This document shows positions 16,343 through 25,002 of a stretch of 64,000 nt of DNA, one piece after another. The translations under genes and the position numbers were made by a program. Every line of letters begins with the position of its first letter. Position 1 is the first letter of the stretch. Origin of the DNA: CBDCOD01 sp965219665 (GTDB lineage: Bacteria; Pseudomonadota; Gammaproteobacteria; CAKMZV01); the NCBI GenBank assembly GCA_965219665.1, contig CBDCOD010000019.1, positions 31,731 through 95,730 of the forward strand, given 5' to 3'. Below the pieces are notes generated by a model. That model saw nothing but the letters and a program-made list of their open reading frames with translations. It had not been told where the DNA came from and did no database searches.

Positions 16343-17413
16343 CTAAGATTGTCCAATAGGGCGCAGCCATTGCGCCAAATTAAGTTGTCTCCCCTTCTTT
16401 ATCAACATAAAAATCAAGCCGTTGTTTTGCGCTAGCTCCACATTGTGTCCACTCACTGCAATCGTTTGGTTTTCGCTAATGCTCTCACCTTCTTTAACAT
16501 ATGATGCATCTACTCTTGCATAAAAGGCGATAAAGCCATTACCATGGTTGGCCGCAATAGTTAGCCCCAAATTCGGTATCCACTGAATAGCTGTAACAAT
16601 CCCTGAGGCGATGGCTCGCACCTCTGTAGGTTTATTCTGCTGAACGAGCCAAGCATTATCAAAGTATGCAATTTTAGTAGGAATACCCATGGCAGGCCAG
16701 TTAATCAGCCGCTTCCGGCTTTGCAGAGATTGATGAGTCAGTGGAGTACGCTGTTGATAGGCTTGTTTACTTGCCCTACGGACGCTTTTGCGCGCTTTGC
16801 TGCGCGAATAAGCTGCTATTTTTTGATTTTGAGCAATAGCTCGTTCTAACTGCTTAACTAAAGCAATTGCAGCTTTACGCTCCTTGCTAAGGGTTTTTTG
16901 ACGTTCACTCAATGCACGCTGATGCGCTGCTAAATTTTCACTTTCTTGACGCGCCTCTAAACTAATTGATTGGTATTGGCTACTTATTAGTTCAATAGCC
17001 TGAATATTCGCAATTTGCAAGCCACTGATGCTTTCAAAATAATGACGATAACGCCTTCTACTATTAATTTCTGCTGCATAGCGCTCAGAACTTGCCAAGC
17101 TGGGAATCTGTTCATGAAAACTTTGACGATGAATGAAGCGTAATTGCTTAGCTAACTGATTTTTGTGCTGCATGAGATCTGCAGCCAACATCCGCTGTTT
17201 CTCTAAGGAATGTCTATGCTTCTTACGCAATTCTCTACGCTGTTCCTGCAATTCCTTAATCTCAACACGTAACTGAGCACTTTGTAGATCATTTGCCTTT
17301 AAACGCTCCTGCTGCACATCAAATTTTTTCTGTAGTGCATCAATATTCTTGCTCTCCTCAGCATGGACTGCAGTGACCATACAAATCATCAACAAGACAG
17401 CAAATCGACTCAT
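16343..17413 (-). CDS. envC: EnvC-like murein hydrolase activator (degenerate LytM/M23)
   Basis: A 356-residue periplasmic protein. It has an N-terminal signal peptide (MSRFAVLLMICMVTAVHA), a long Lys/Arg/Gln-rich coiled coil over about residues 20-215, and a C-terminal M23-like domain (about 245-356) ending LAQWLRPIG. The metallopeptidase zinc ligands are not evident, as in EnvC, which activates amidases at the septum instead of cutting peptidoglycan itself. The gene overlaps gpmI by ATGA, the common gpmI-envC arrangement in gammaproteobacteria. Confidence 0.85.
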   Translation of the reverse strand: MSRFAVLLMICMVTAVHAEESKNIDALQKKFDVQQERLKANDLQSAQLRVEIKELQEQRRELRKKHRHSLEKQRMLAADLMQHKNQLAKQLRFIHRQSFHEQIPSLASSERYAAEINSRRRYRHYFESISGLQIANIQAIELISSQYQSISLEARQESENLAAHQRALSERQKTLSKERKAAIALVKQLERAIAQNQKIAAYSRSKARKSVRRASKQAYQQRTPLTHQSLQSRKRLINWPAMGIPTKIAYFDNAWLVQQNKPTEVRAIASGIVTAIQWIPNLGLTIAANHGNGFIAFYARVDASYVKEGESISENQTIAVSGHNVELAQNNGLIFMLIKKGRQLNLAQWLRPIGQS

Positions 17414-18924
17414 GAGTACTCCAGCAAACTGCTGCCTGTCATTTCAGTAGGCTTAGAAATATTACATAACGCTAATAGTGTAGGCGCAACATCAATCAGG
17501 CTTCCACCATCTCGAAGGGTCACAGAATTTTCCCCAACATAAACAAGTGGAACTAAGCTGGTTGTATGAGCAGTGTGCGCATCACCTGTTTGTGCATCAA
17601 ACATCTGCTCAGCATTGCCATGGTCAGCGCAAATGAGCAAATCATCGGTTTGCTTCAGTGCCCCTAAAACCCTTCCAAGCGCTGCATCACAAGCCTCAAT
17701 CGCTGCAATAGTTGCTGTTAAATCACCACTGTGTCCAACCATATCAGGATTGGCAAAGTTAGCAATAAAAACCCCATACTGCCGACTTTTAATACAAGCT
17801 ATCAAACAATCTGTCACTTCAGGCAAACTCATCTGAGGTTGTAAATCATACGTAGCCACTTTTGGAGAAGGAATGAGCTGACGCTCCTCTCCTTCAAAAG
17901 GCTGCTCTACCCCGCCATTTAAAAAGAATGTAACATGTGGGTATTTTTCAGTTTCTGCAATGCGTAGTTGCTTCATACCCGCCTTAGAGATACAGTGCCC
18001 CAGTGTATTAGTAATACGCTGAGGTGGGAATATAACCGGATAAGGATACAGTTCATGATATTGTGTGAGAGTCACTGCGTAAATGGGCACTTGCTGGTGT
18101 CGTTCAAAACCCTTGAAATCGGGGGCAGCCAATGCGCTTACTATCTCACGCATCCGATCAGAACGATAATTCATAAACAGCACCACATCACCCTCTTGCA
18201 TCACTGCACCATCTCCAATAGCAGTCGCTTCAATAAATTCATCGCTTTCATCACGTGCATAGGCAGCGGCAACAGCTGCTTCAAAACTTCCAGTTTTATG
18301 GGCTGCCTGCGCATGCATAAACAAATTGTATGCCTGCTCAACACGCTCCCAGCGATTATCCCGATCCATCGCATAGTAACGCCCGATCACTGATGCCAGC
18401 TGTGCACCACTCTCCTGTAGCGCTTGCTCAAGTGCATCGGCACTATCCATGCTACTGCGTGGTGGGCAATCCCTTCCATCGGTTATAGCGTGTACGTAAC
18501 AACGTGCAATCCCCATTTGGTGAACCGCTTTCAACGCCGCAAATATATGATTTTGATGGCTGTGCACGCCCCCAGTAGATAAGAGACCAATAATATGTAC
18601 GGCGCGATTGTGCTGCAATGCCTGCTGCAATGCTTGTTGTAAAACAGCAGTTTTATTAAAATCACCTGTATCAATAGCACTGTTAATGCGGCTAAAATTT
18701 TGTCTGATGACACGCCCTGCACCAAGGTGCATATGCCCCACCTCAGAATTACCCATCTGTCCTTCTGGCAATCCAACTGCCTCACCATGTGTTTTGATAA
18801 GCGTATGTGGATGCTGGGATAATAGTGAATCCCAATGAGGTGTCCGAGCTAACGCAATAGCGTTATGTGCTGTCACTGTACTGCAACCCCAACCATCTAA
18901 AATAACCAATCCACAAGTACGCAT
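17410..18924 (-). CDS. gpmI: Cofactor-independent phosphoglycerate mutase
   Basis: A 504-residue Mn-dependent enzyme interconverting 3- and 2-phosphoglycerate. LVILDGWGCS at the N-terminus and GQMGNSEVGHMHLGAGR near residue 56 carry a metal-binding Asp and the phosphorylated Ser; HAITDGRDCPP near 142 and ICADHGNAEQM near 435 supply further metal ligands. It starts immediately after the gpsA stop and overlaps envC at its 3' end, so gpsA-gpmI-envC-galE probably form one transcript. Confidence 0.95.
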   Translation of the reverse strand: MRTCGLVILDGWGCSTVTAHNAIALARTPHWDSLLSQHPHTLIKTHGEAVGLPEGQMGNSEVGHMHLGAGRVIRQNFSRINSAIDTGDFNKTAVLQQALQQALQHNRAVHIIGLLSTGGVHSHQNHIFAALKAVHQMGIARCYVHAITDGRDCPPRSSMDSADALEQALQESGAQLASVIGRYYAMDRDNRWERVEQAYNLFMHAQAAHKTGSFEAAVAAAYARDESDEFIEATAIGDGAVMQEGDVVLFMNYRSDRMREIVSALAAPDFKGFERHQQVPIYAVTLTQYHELYPYPVIFPPQRITNTLGHCISKAGMKQLRIAETEKYPHVTFFLNGGVEQPFEGEERQLIPSPKVATYDLQPQMSLPEVTDCLIACIKSRQYGVFIANFANPDMVGHSGDLTATIAAIEACDAALGRVLGALKQTDDLLICADHGNAEQMFDAQTGDAHTAHTTSLVPLVYVGENSVTLRDGGSLIDVAPTLLALCNISKPTEMTGSSLLEYS

Positions 18925-19890
18925 TTATCCCTCGAATTCAAAACCCACATGACGGCTTAATAAGCCATTCAAAGCTTCCTTAAGTGTAACCCGCTCTGAG
19001 ACAACGTTATACACAGCAGATAAAATTGGCAAATCCAGCTGGTGCTTTTGCTGAATCTGATAAGCAATACGAGCGGCACCTATTCCCTCTACAAGCACAT
19101 TGGTCCCATCTTGATTATGCGCCAAACTCAAACCATACTGCCTATTGCGCGACAGGTTATCTGATGCAGTTAATACCAAGTCACCTAATCCTGCTAAACC
19201 AGTAAACGTTTGCTCCTTCGCACCTAAAGATTGTCCTAACTGTCGAATTTCATGCAAACCTCGTGTAATCAAAGCAGTACGTGCATTCGCACCTAAACTG
19301 AGTCCGTCACTAGCTCCTGCTGCAATCGCTACGATGTTTTTACAGGCACCACACACTTCCACTCCAATAGTATCACGACTCATATAACATCTGAAGGAGT
19401 CATGGTGAAACAGTTGTTTCCAGTAGGCTAACTGTTCAGACTGCCCAGCAATCACCAAAGCTGTTGGTTTCCCACTCATGACCTCTTGTGCAAAGGTTGG
19501 ACCTGATAGAACATGTGGTGCAAATCCTGCTGCCTTAGCAAGACTACTAAGCAAATATCCACCCTCAGCAAAGCCCTTACACGCCCAAATAATATTCGTA
19601 CAGTCACTGCTGTGCTTAATTTTTTCTAATATACGTTTAAAAAAAGAACTCGGTGTGGCTATGACCGCCCCACCTACCCCATCTAAAGCCTGTGCTAAAT
19701 TCGTGGTAGCACTAACGCATATCGGCAGAGTATACTGTGGGAAAACATCCGTAGTACGTTGCTCATTAATACGATTGATTAAAGACTGATTTCTACCCCA
19801 AATCCTGACTTGATGCCCATTAACAGCAAGTTGCATTGCTAAAGCAGTGCCCCATGCTCCAGCACCCAATACAGCAATAGGCATGCTCAT
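18925..19890 (-). CDS. gpsA: Glycerol-3-phosphate dehydrogenase [NAD(P)+]
   Basis: A 321-residue enzyme making sn-glycerol-3-phosphate for phospholipid synthesis. AVLGAGAWGTALAMQLA is the N-terminal nucleotide site, and GACKNIVAIAAGASDGL near residue 186 contains the catalytic Lys. TGLAGLGDLVLTA near 243 is the family C-terminal motif. Three bases separate it from secB, the widely conserved secB-gpsA order. Confidence 0.95.
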   Translation of the reverse strand: MSMPIAVLGAGAWGTALAMQLAVNGHQVRIWGRNQSLINRINEQRTTDVFPQYTLPICVSATTNLAQALDGVGGAVIATPSSFFKRILEKIKHSSDCTNIIWACKGFAEGGYLLSSLAKAAGFAPHVLSGPTFAQEVMSGKPTALVIAGQSEQLAYWKQLFHHDSFRCYMSRDTIGVEVCGACKNIVAIAAGASDGLSLGANARTALITRGLHEIRQLGQSLGAKEQTFTGLAGLGDLVLTASDNLSRNRQYGLSLAHNQDGTNVLVEGIGAARIAYQIQQKHQLDLPILSAVYNVVSERVTLKEALNGLLSRHVGFEFEG

Positions 19891-19893
19891 AAT

Positions 19894-20343
19894 TTATTGA
19901 CGCTGTAAGTACAGTGCCTCAAAATTGATAGGATCAATCAATAAAGGAGGAAATCCTCCTTTAACTGCCATATCTGAAACACTTTGACGTAGATAAGGAA
20001 ATAGTTGTGCAGGACAAAATATGCCTAAAACCCGATCTTGCTCTGCCTCATCAAAACCTTTCAGAGAAAAAAGTCCTGCTTGCTCTGCCTCAATAAGCAT
20101 CAAAATATCATCGCTATCTGACTCGACTGAAACGGTTAGTGAAAGCACCACCTCATGCAAGTGCCCAACAGCGCTTGCCTCAACATTCAAATCATATCGT
20201 GTTTTTGGGTGAATCGTTGTTCCAAAAACATGAGGACTTTGCGGGGACGAGTGCGTAAAACTTTTAAGATAAATTTTCTGTATATTGATTGTTTTCTCTG
20301 CTTGGGAAGCATTAGTTGCGCGCTCTATAGAAGAATTCTTCAT
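19894..20343 (-). CDS. secB: Protein-export chaperone SecB
   Basis: A 149-residue cytosolic tetrameric chaperone that holds preproteins unfolded for SecA. IYLKSFTHSSPQSPHVF near residue 24 and the C-terminal LLIDPINFEALYLQR are family hallmarks, and LGIFCPAQLFPYLRQ near 104 is the central conserved stretch. It lies between grxC and gpsA on the same strand, with 16 bp to the upstream gene. Confidence 0.95.
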   Translation of the reverse strand: MKNSSIERATNASQAEKTINIQKIYLKSFTHSSPQSPHVFGTTIHPKTRYDLNVEASAVGHLHEVVLSLTVSVESDSDDILMLIEAEQAGLFSLKGFDEAEQDRVLGIFCPAQLFPYLRQSVSDMAVKGGFPPLLIDPINFEALYLQRQ

Positions 20344-20359
20344 AGGTTCTGACTCTAAA

Positions 20360-20620
20360 TTATGCCTGTATTAGTGCATCCAAGCGCCCTGCTTCTTCCA
20401 GTGCACGCAACTCGCTAAAACCACCTACTAAGTGATCTCCTATGATAATTTGTGGCACAGTGGTTGCCCCATTAGTGCGCTGCTGCATTTGTGCCCAACC
20501 GACGTCATCACCATCAATTTGACGCTCCTCAAACGCAACATTTTTTTCCACCAATAACTGTTTTGCAGCAATACAAAAGGGACAAGTTGCCCATGTATAT
20601 AATAGAATTTTTTTATGCAT
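20360..20620 (-). CDS. grxC: Glutaredoxin 3
   Basis: An 86-residue glutaredoxin. The active-site motif is TCPFC near residues 11-15, with Phe where E. coli GrxC has Tyr. TVPQIIIGDHLVGG near 51 is the cis-Pro and glutathione-binding segment. ATG 20620 with GGGAGA upstream is chosen over an upstream in-frame codon that would add 26 unrelated residues and reach the rhodanese gene. It reduces disulfides and glutathione mixed disulfides in the cytosol. Confidence 0.93.
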   Translation of the reverse strand: MHKKILLYTWATCPFCIAAKQLLVEKNVAFEERQIDGDDVGWAQMQQRTNGATTVPQIIIGDHLVGGFSELRALEEAGRLDALIQA

Positions 20621-20703
20621 AATTAATTCTCCCTGACCCCTGCCACCAAAGATAGATCTCAAAAGGAGTGCAGGTAGAGCATTGCGCAAAAAAAGCATGA
20701 TAC

Positions 20704-21216
20704 TTAGTGTTTCTGCGCAGCATCCTTACTGCCCTTAGCAGACTTGGTTGCTTGTCGCGAATGTTTTTTTGTTGATTTGGTTGGTTTAACTTTGCTGACA
20801 CCCTGCACTAGGGGAAAATTCTCTGCACGCCAAGAACCTAACCCCATCTGCAAATTATGGATATTTGTAAAGCCTGCCTTTTTCATAGCGGCACAAGCAG
20901 TCGAAGCACTATTACCACTATTACAGTACAGTAGATAGGACGCATCTTTGTCCATAGTATCAAAACGTGATTTTAAAGCATCTAAGGCGTAATTTTTCGC
21001 TCCTGCAATGTGCCCCTGATCATAGGCACTATCTGCACGCACATCAATAATCTTCGCACCGTCATTAATCAGACGTACCGCTGCGGTAACATCAATGGTT
21101 TTATAGCCTTTAATCAGCGATGAAAAACCATATACAGTCATAATTCCTGAGAACACAGTTGCAGCAGCAATAGGCCAATTTTCAACAAAAAATAACTGTA
21201 AATCTTGTGGTGTCAT
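20704..21216 (-). CDS. Membrane-anchored rhodanese-like protein
   Basis: A 170-residue protein with one N-terminal transmembrane helix (about residues 14-32), a single rhodanese domain (about 38-135) and a Lys/Ser/Thr-rich tail. LLYCNSGNSAS near residue 94 is the active-site loop with its Cys. YibN-like rhodaneses precede grxC-secB-gpsA in many gammaproteobacteria, the order seen here. Sulfurtransferase activity is likely, with physiological acceptor unknown. Confidence 0.88.
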   Translation of the reverse strand: MTPQDLQLFFVENWPIAAATVFSGIMTVYGFSSLIKGYKTIDVTAAVRLINDGAKIIDVRADSAYDQGHIAGAKNYALDALKSRFDTMDKDASYLLYCNSGNSASTACAAMKKAGFTNIHNLQMGLGSWRAENFPLVQGVSKVKPTKSTKKHSRQATKSAKGSKDAAQKH

Positions 21217-21604
21217 AGTAAATCAAGGCATCCTATCCTAACTGTAAATACAAATTATTTAGTCGCAATGCACCTTAAAAAAAGCAAGCAACTTAATTTA
21301 ACGTTCATATTTTACAGTCTTTTGCAGTTTGTTTTTCGTTTCTTCCTGCCTGATTCTTTTTACAGTCACCACCTAAATATATTAAAAATGAACGGGGCGC
21401 TATCGCTATGCGTGCAACTTAAGAACACGAGACAGCTGGTTTCCCGCCGAACATTGAAGCATGCTAATTTACTTCAAGTTAAAGTAGCAAAAAAGCGCGT
21501 GATAGGATAAAATGCGCCTCCCTTTCGGCAGCCCAACTCTTAACGGACTGTAGTTAATGCAGTTTTATCGTTACAAAGTTGTAGATTTTTTCGGAGATGT
21601 AGTT
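21217..21604 (+). promoter_or_regulatory. rplU upstream region
   Basis: A 388-bp gap between the divergent rhodanese and rplU genes. The only open frame inside (21205-21510) has no recognisable domain and looks spurious. A TAAAAT hexamer preceded by GTGATAGGA lies at 21508-21513 and could be the -10 of the ribosomal-protein operon, but no good -35 sits 16-18 bp upstream. The ribosome site GGAG precedes ATG 21605. Any ribosomal-protein leader structure would lie within 21515-21600; none was evident by eye. Confidence 0.35.
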
Positions 21605-21913
21605 ATGTATGCAGTTATTAAAAGCGGCGGTAAGCAGTATCGTGTTCAAGAGGGCGATGCGTTAAATGTTGAATTATTGGATGTAGAAATCGGTTCAACA
21701 GTGCAGTTTAATGAAGTCTTGGCTGTAGGTGGTGAAAAGACCCAAATCGGCACACCCTCAGTAAAAGGAGCAGTGGTAGCTGCTGAAGTGCTCGCGCACA
21801 AGCGTGATAAAAAAATTACGGTACTCAAGTTTCGTCGTCGTAAGGACTCCATGACTAAACAAGGGCATCGCCAAGATTACACGCGCATTAAAATTCAATC
21901 GATTACTGCTTAA
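21605..21913 (+). CDS. rplU: 50S ribosomal protein L21
   Basis: A 102-residue large-subunit protein. MYAVIKSGGKQYRVQEGD is the standard N-terminus, so ATG 21605 is chosen over an upstream ATG at 21557 that would add 16 residues. The C-terminal KFRRRKDSMTKQGHRQDYT segment is the family signature. It is followed 18 bp later by rpmA, the universal rplU-rpmA pair. Confidence 0.97.
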   Translation: MYAVIKSGGKQYRVQEGDALNVELLDVEIGSTVQFNEVLAVGGEKTQIGTPSVKGAVVAAEVLAHKRDKKITVLKFRRRKDSMTKQGHRQDYTRIKIQSITA

Positions 21914-21931
21914 TCTTTAAGAGGTAAAATT

Positions 21932-22189
21932 ATGGCACATAAAAAAGCAGCTGGTAGTACACGGAATGGACGCGACTCTAATGCTCAGCGTTTAGGCGTT
22001 AAACGTTTTGGCGGACAAAAAGTTAAAGCAGGTAACATACTAGTACGCCAACGCGGCACTAAAATGCACCCAAGTGATAATGTTATGCGTGGTAAGGATG
22101 ATACATTATTTGCCACAGCAGATGGTATCGTATCCTTTGCAAAAAAAGGGCCTCATATGCGCACCTTTGTAAGCGTTATCCCTGCTTAA
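21932..22189 (+). CDS. rpmA: 50S ribosomal protein L27
   Basis: An 85-residue large-subunit protein whose N-terminus MAHKKAAGSTRNGRDS reaches toward the peptidyl transferase centre. KRFGGQKVKAGNILVRQRG is the family motif. AAGAGG lies upstream of the ATG. obgE, which often follows, is not adjacent; the next gene is sspA. Confidence 0.97.
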   Translation: MAHKKAAGSTRNGRDSNAQRLGVKRFGGQKVKAGNILVRQRGTKMHPSDNVMRGKDDTLFATADGIVSFAKKGPHMRTFVSVIPA

Positions 22190-22205
22190 TCGCAGCTCTC
22201 CAATC

Positions 22206-22252
22206 AAACACATAATAACTCAGTCACGAGTTTTGTTCTCGGCTGTGTTTTT
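22206..22252 (+). terminator. Possible terminator of rplU-rpmA
   Basis: A 7-bp stem, AAACACA (22206-22212) with TGTGTTT (22244-22250), has further Ts after it and a small inner CGAG/CTCG hairpin (22227-22230, 22238-22241). The long loop makes it weak; the position after rpmA is right. Confidence 0.35.
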
Positions 22253-22276
22253 GCTCATTTTTAGGTTTTTTGCTCC

Positions 22277-22306
22277 TTGAAAGCCGCTATTCAAAAATGC
22301 TACAAT
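22277..22306 (+). promoter_or_regulatory. Sigma-70 promoter for sspA
   Basis: TTGAAA (22277-22282) and TACAAT (22301-22306) are separated by 18 bp, with TGC directly before the -10 (extended -10). The start of sspA is 77 bp downstream. Both hexamers match consensus at five of six positions. Confidence 0.65.
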
Positions 22307-22382
22307 ACCTTGTCTTTACGATCGTTAATAGCATAAAGCCCGTAGCACAACAATTTTACATACTAATGAGGTTAACTACATT

Positions 22383-23006
22383 ATGAACATGCCGACAAAC
22401 ACCCTGCTGACTCTGTACTCAAATCCAACTTGCGTTGATAGTCACCGTGTGCGCTTTTTGTCTGCCGAAAAAGAAAATTTAGTAGAAATCGTAGATGCTT
22501 TTCCTCACGATCCACCAGAAAACTTATTAAAAATCAACCCCTACGGCAATCTACCTACTCTAACTGACCGTGATGTGACCTTACGTAGTGCAGTCGTCAT
22601 GCTGGAGTATTTGGACGAGCGTTTCCCCAGCCCTACTCTAATGCCTATTGACCCTATTGGGCGTGCCAAAGTACGCATGATGCTCGGAACTATCCAAGAA
22701 GAGTGGCATCCCTCGTTTAATATCCTCAATGATCTCAACAGTACGGATGAAGAAAAGGATGCAGCGCGCACTGCTATTCGTGCACTATTGCTGCAGCTAA
22801 AGCCTTCTTTCGAAATGTACAAATACTGCATGACTGACCACTTCACTATGATTGATATTTCTTTGACTCCGTTACTATGGCGCCTCAAGCATTGTGGCAT
22901 TAAAGAAGATGATCTGGGGGGGGCATTCAACAACTACTGTAACAGACTGTTTAAGCGAAAAGCTTTCCTGGCAAGTTTATCCCTCTTTGAGAGGAAAATG
23001 CGCTAA
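22383..23006 (+). CDS. sspA: Stringent starvation protein A
   Basis: A 207-residue protein with a thioredoxin-like N-terminal and an all-helical C-terminal GST fold. TLYSNPTCVDSHRVRFL near residue 10 and NPYGNLPTL near 51 are characteristic of SspA, which binds RNA polymerase and has no GST activity. It regulates acid and stationary-phase responses. The downstream sspB, 199 bp away, completes the usual pair; the spacer is T-rich and could hold a second promoter. Confidence 0.9.
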   Translation: MNMPTNTLLTLYSNPTCVDSHRVRFLSAEKENLVEIVDAFPHDPPENLLKINPYGNLPTLTDRDVTLRSAVVMLEYLDERFPSPTLMPIDPIGRAKVRMMLGTIQEEWHPSFNILNDLNSTDEEKDAARTAIRALLLQLKPSFEMYKYCMTDHFTMIDISLTPLLWRLKHCGIKEDDLGGAFNNYCNRLFKRKAFLASLSLFERKMR

Positions 23007-23205
23007 TCCCATGGCACTTTATTAGTAGGGCTGTGGATATTATTTTGGAATAATCCAGCTTATTTTCTTTAATATAGCACTTTCATTTTACGAAAAAAAT
23101 TGTTTTTTTCCACACCTTTACAAAAAAAAGATTGTTAGAATAACAGCTCACAATGCAGGATGTACTATGCACCTGCGATGATCTCTGTTCCCCACAAGGA
23201 AAAAT

Positions 23206-23703
23206 ATGGGACAACAAGACCTGAGTAATACCAGAGTTAATCTGGAAACACAAAAGCCCTTCTTAATTCGTGCCATCTACGATTGGATGATAACTTACCA
23301 GTACACGCCTCAGATTCAAATTTGCCCGCTAATTTCTGGCTGCATTTTGCCTGATTATCTGCTAATTAGATCAGAAATTATCTTGTCTATCTCTCCCAAA
23401 GCAATCACGAATCTACTCGTTACTGACGATGCTATTTCCTTTAAGGCGATATTTAGAGGAATGCCCTTTGCTGTTAAGTTACCACTAACCTCTGTAGCAG
23501 CCATTGTTGCCTTAGAAGAAGAAGTAGGTTATCTATTTGATATTGATCAACATCTGCCTTTGCAATGGGAAGACCCCGACTACAGTAAAGCACTCGGTCC
23601 GCAAAACGACATAGAATACCCCCCTGAAAAGACGCATGAGTCAGCGACTGAATCCTCTAAATTGCGCCGCCTCTGGCCTTTCAGTCTCAAACTAGAAAAT
23701 TAG
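23206..23703 (+). CDS. sspB: ClpXP specificity-enhancing factor SspB
   Basis: A 165-residue adaptor that delivers ssrA-tagged proteins to ClpX. PFLIRAIYDWMITYQYTPQI near residue 19 is the N-terminal helix of the family, FRGMPFAVKLPLTSVAAI near 85 the beta-barrel substrate-binding region, and the acidic middle ends in a short C-terminal tail (LRRLWPFSLKLEN) comparable to the ClpX-docking peptide. It is followed 3 bp later by the SDR-MGMT fusion gene. Confidence 0.88.
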   Translation: MGQQDLSNTRVNLETQKPFLIRAIYDWMITYQYTPQIQICPLISGCILPDYLLIRSEIILSISPKAITNLLVTDDAISFKAIFRGMPFAVKLPLTSVAAIVALEEEVGYLFDIDQHLPLQWEDPDYSKALGPQNDIEYPPEKTHESATESSKLRRLWPFSLKLEN

Positions 23704-23706
23704 AAC

Positions 23707-24852
23707 ATGCCCCTTAGCGTACTCATCGCAGGATGTGGTCGATTAGGTAGTTTACTTGCCTTAAAACTGAATAACCAATTCCACTGCATTGGTCTGCGCC
23801 GCCAAATAGCCTATTTACCTCATGGAGTAGAAGGCATTGGGGCTGATTTGTGCCACGCAGATTCACTCCCTAACATTCCCAGTGTTGACCATGTCATTTA
23901 CTGCCCCGCAGACAGAAAATGTGCTCCCAAAGCACTCTATGCTCAAGGGCTCAAAAACCTCTTAAATGCTTTTACTGAAAAGCCTAAAAAATTATGGCTT
24001 ATATCGAGCACAAGTGTTTATGAGGAAAATGAGGGAGCACCTATTGATGAATACAGTGCGACCAATCCTGCATCGCCTTTATTAGATATGGAAAAAATTG
24101 GCTTGGATAGTGGTATCAACACAACTATATTGCGCCCAAGTGGAATATATGGATGGCAATACAGTCACATTTATAGATGGCTCGCTAATGGTACTTACCC
24201 CCTACCGCCCCAACATTACTGTAACCGCATTCATATTGAGGATGTTGCCGCTGCCATCACACACCTTATGCAGTATCCTGAATGCAATACGCTCTATAAC
24301 CTATCAGATAATAGCCCATGCACAATACAGGCACTCATGCAACATGCTGCCGCTACACTCCATATACCTAGTCCAGTTAGCTCATCTAATAGTGCAACAC
24401 TTCACGGTAAGCGCGCCAATAGCACAAAGCTACTACAAACAGGCTTTGCACTCTTGCACCCAGACTGCCTCACTGGCTATACACCTCTCTTAGAGGGCTG
24501 GCATAGCCTCAGTCAGGTGAGTACTTTCCGCAAAAGTATTTATGATGCATGCTGCGCCATACCTGCTGGTAAGGTAGTATCTTATCAGCAATTGGCGCGC
24601 GCAGTTGGTAGGCCAAAGGCTGCTCGCGCAGTTGGTCAGGCGATGGCGAACAACCCGTGTCCTCCCCATGTTCCTTGCCATAGAGTAGTTAATGCGCGCT
24701 TTCAATTGTATGGCTTTTCGCAATCTACAGACAATACCGCGTTACGTACAAAATATAACCGGCTAACTGATGAAGGTGTAGTGATTAAATTTGAACAGCA
24801 TTTAGCCAATGCAGTGGTTCCTCCTGAAAATCGATGGTCTTTTTTCACCTAA
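23707..24852 (+). CDS. Fusion: SDR epimerase-like domain plus MGMT/ATL domain
   Basis: A 381-residue two-domain protein. Residues about 1-265 form an atypical short-chain dehydrogenase (YeeZ-like) with the nucleotide motif VLIAGCGRLGSLLA and LISSTSVYEENEG near 99. Residues about 275-381 are a DNA alkyltransferase domain: AGKVVSYQQLARAVGRP, RAVGQAMANNP and the active-site VPCHRVV with Cys324. The tail, NRWSFFT, recalls alkyltransferase-like (YbaZ) proteins, but those have Trp where this one keeps Cys. The domain lacks the N-terminal half of Ada/Ogt. It could repair O6-alkylguanine. The link to an oxidoreductase-like domain is unusual, and no stop or frameshift lies between the halves. It is 3 bp after sspB. 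Confidence 0.8.
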   Translation: MPLSVLIAGCGRLGSLLALKLNNQFHCIGLRRQIAYLPHGVEGIGADLCHADSLPNIPSVDHVIYCPADRKCAPKALYAQGLKNLLNAFTEKPKKLWLISSTSVYEENEGAPIDEYSATNPASPLLDMEKIGLDSGINTTILRPSGIYGWQYSHIYRWLANGTYPLPPQHYCNRIHIEDVAAAITHLMQYPECNTLYNLSDNSPCTIQALMQHAAATLHIPSPVSSSNSATLHGKRANSTKLLQTGFALLHPDCLTGYTPLLEGWHSLSQVSTFRKSIYDACCAIPAGKVVSYQQLARAVGRPKAARAVGQAMANNPCPPHVPCHRVVNARFQLYGFSQSTDNTALRTKYNRLTDEGVVIKFEQHLANAVVPPENRWSFFT

Positions 24853-24906
24853 CTTCCTTTATAATTATTTAAGAATACCTAGGGCTAATAAGGCTAAAAT
24901 ACATGA

Positions 24907-24936
24907 ATAACCTAAACTGTCATTTAGTAAGGTTAT
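24907..24936 (+). promoter_or_regulatory. Stem-loop in the acsA upstream region
   Basis: ATAACCTAAA (24907-24916) pairs with TTTAG (24923-24927) and GGTTAT (24931-24936) around a 6-base loop, leaving a 3-base bulge. A TAAAAT hexamer at 24895-24900 could be a -10. It may be an operator or leader hairpin for acsA, or a weak terminator of the fusion gene; no T tract follows. Confidence 0.35.
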
Positions 24937-25002
24937 CTAAAAATCGGCATAAACGAACTATCCTGAACAGCGACACTATCACATTATTATGGAGGCAACA
25001 GT

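Noticed and set aside
21205..21510. 101-codon plus-strand frame before rplU
   Set aside because: No ribosome site, no recognisable domain, and it spans a region expected to hold the rplU promoter.
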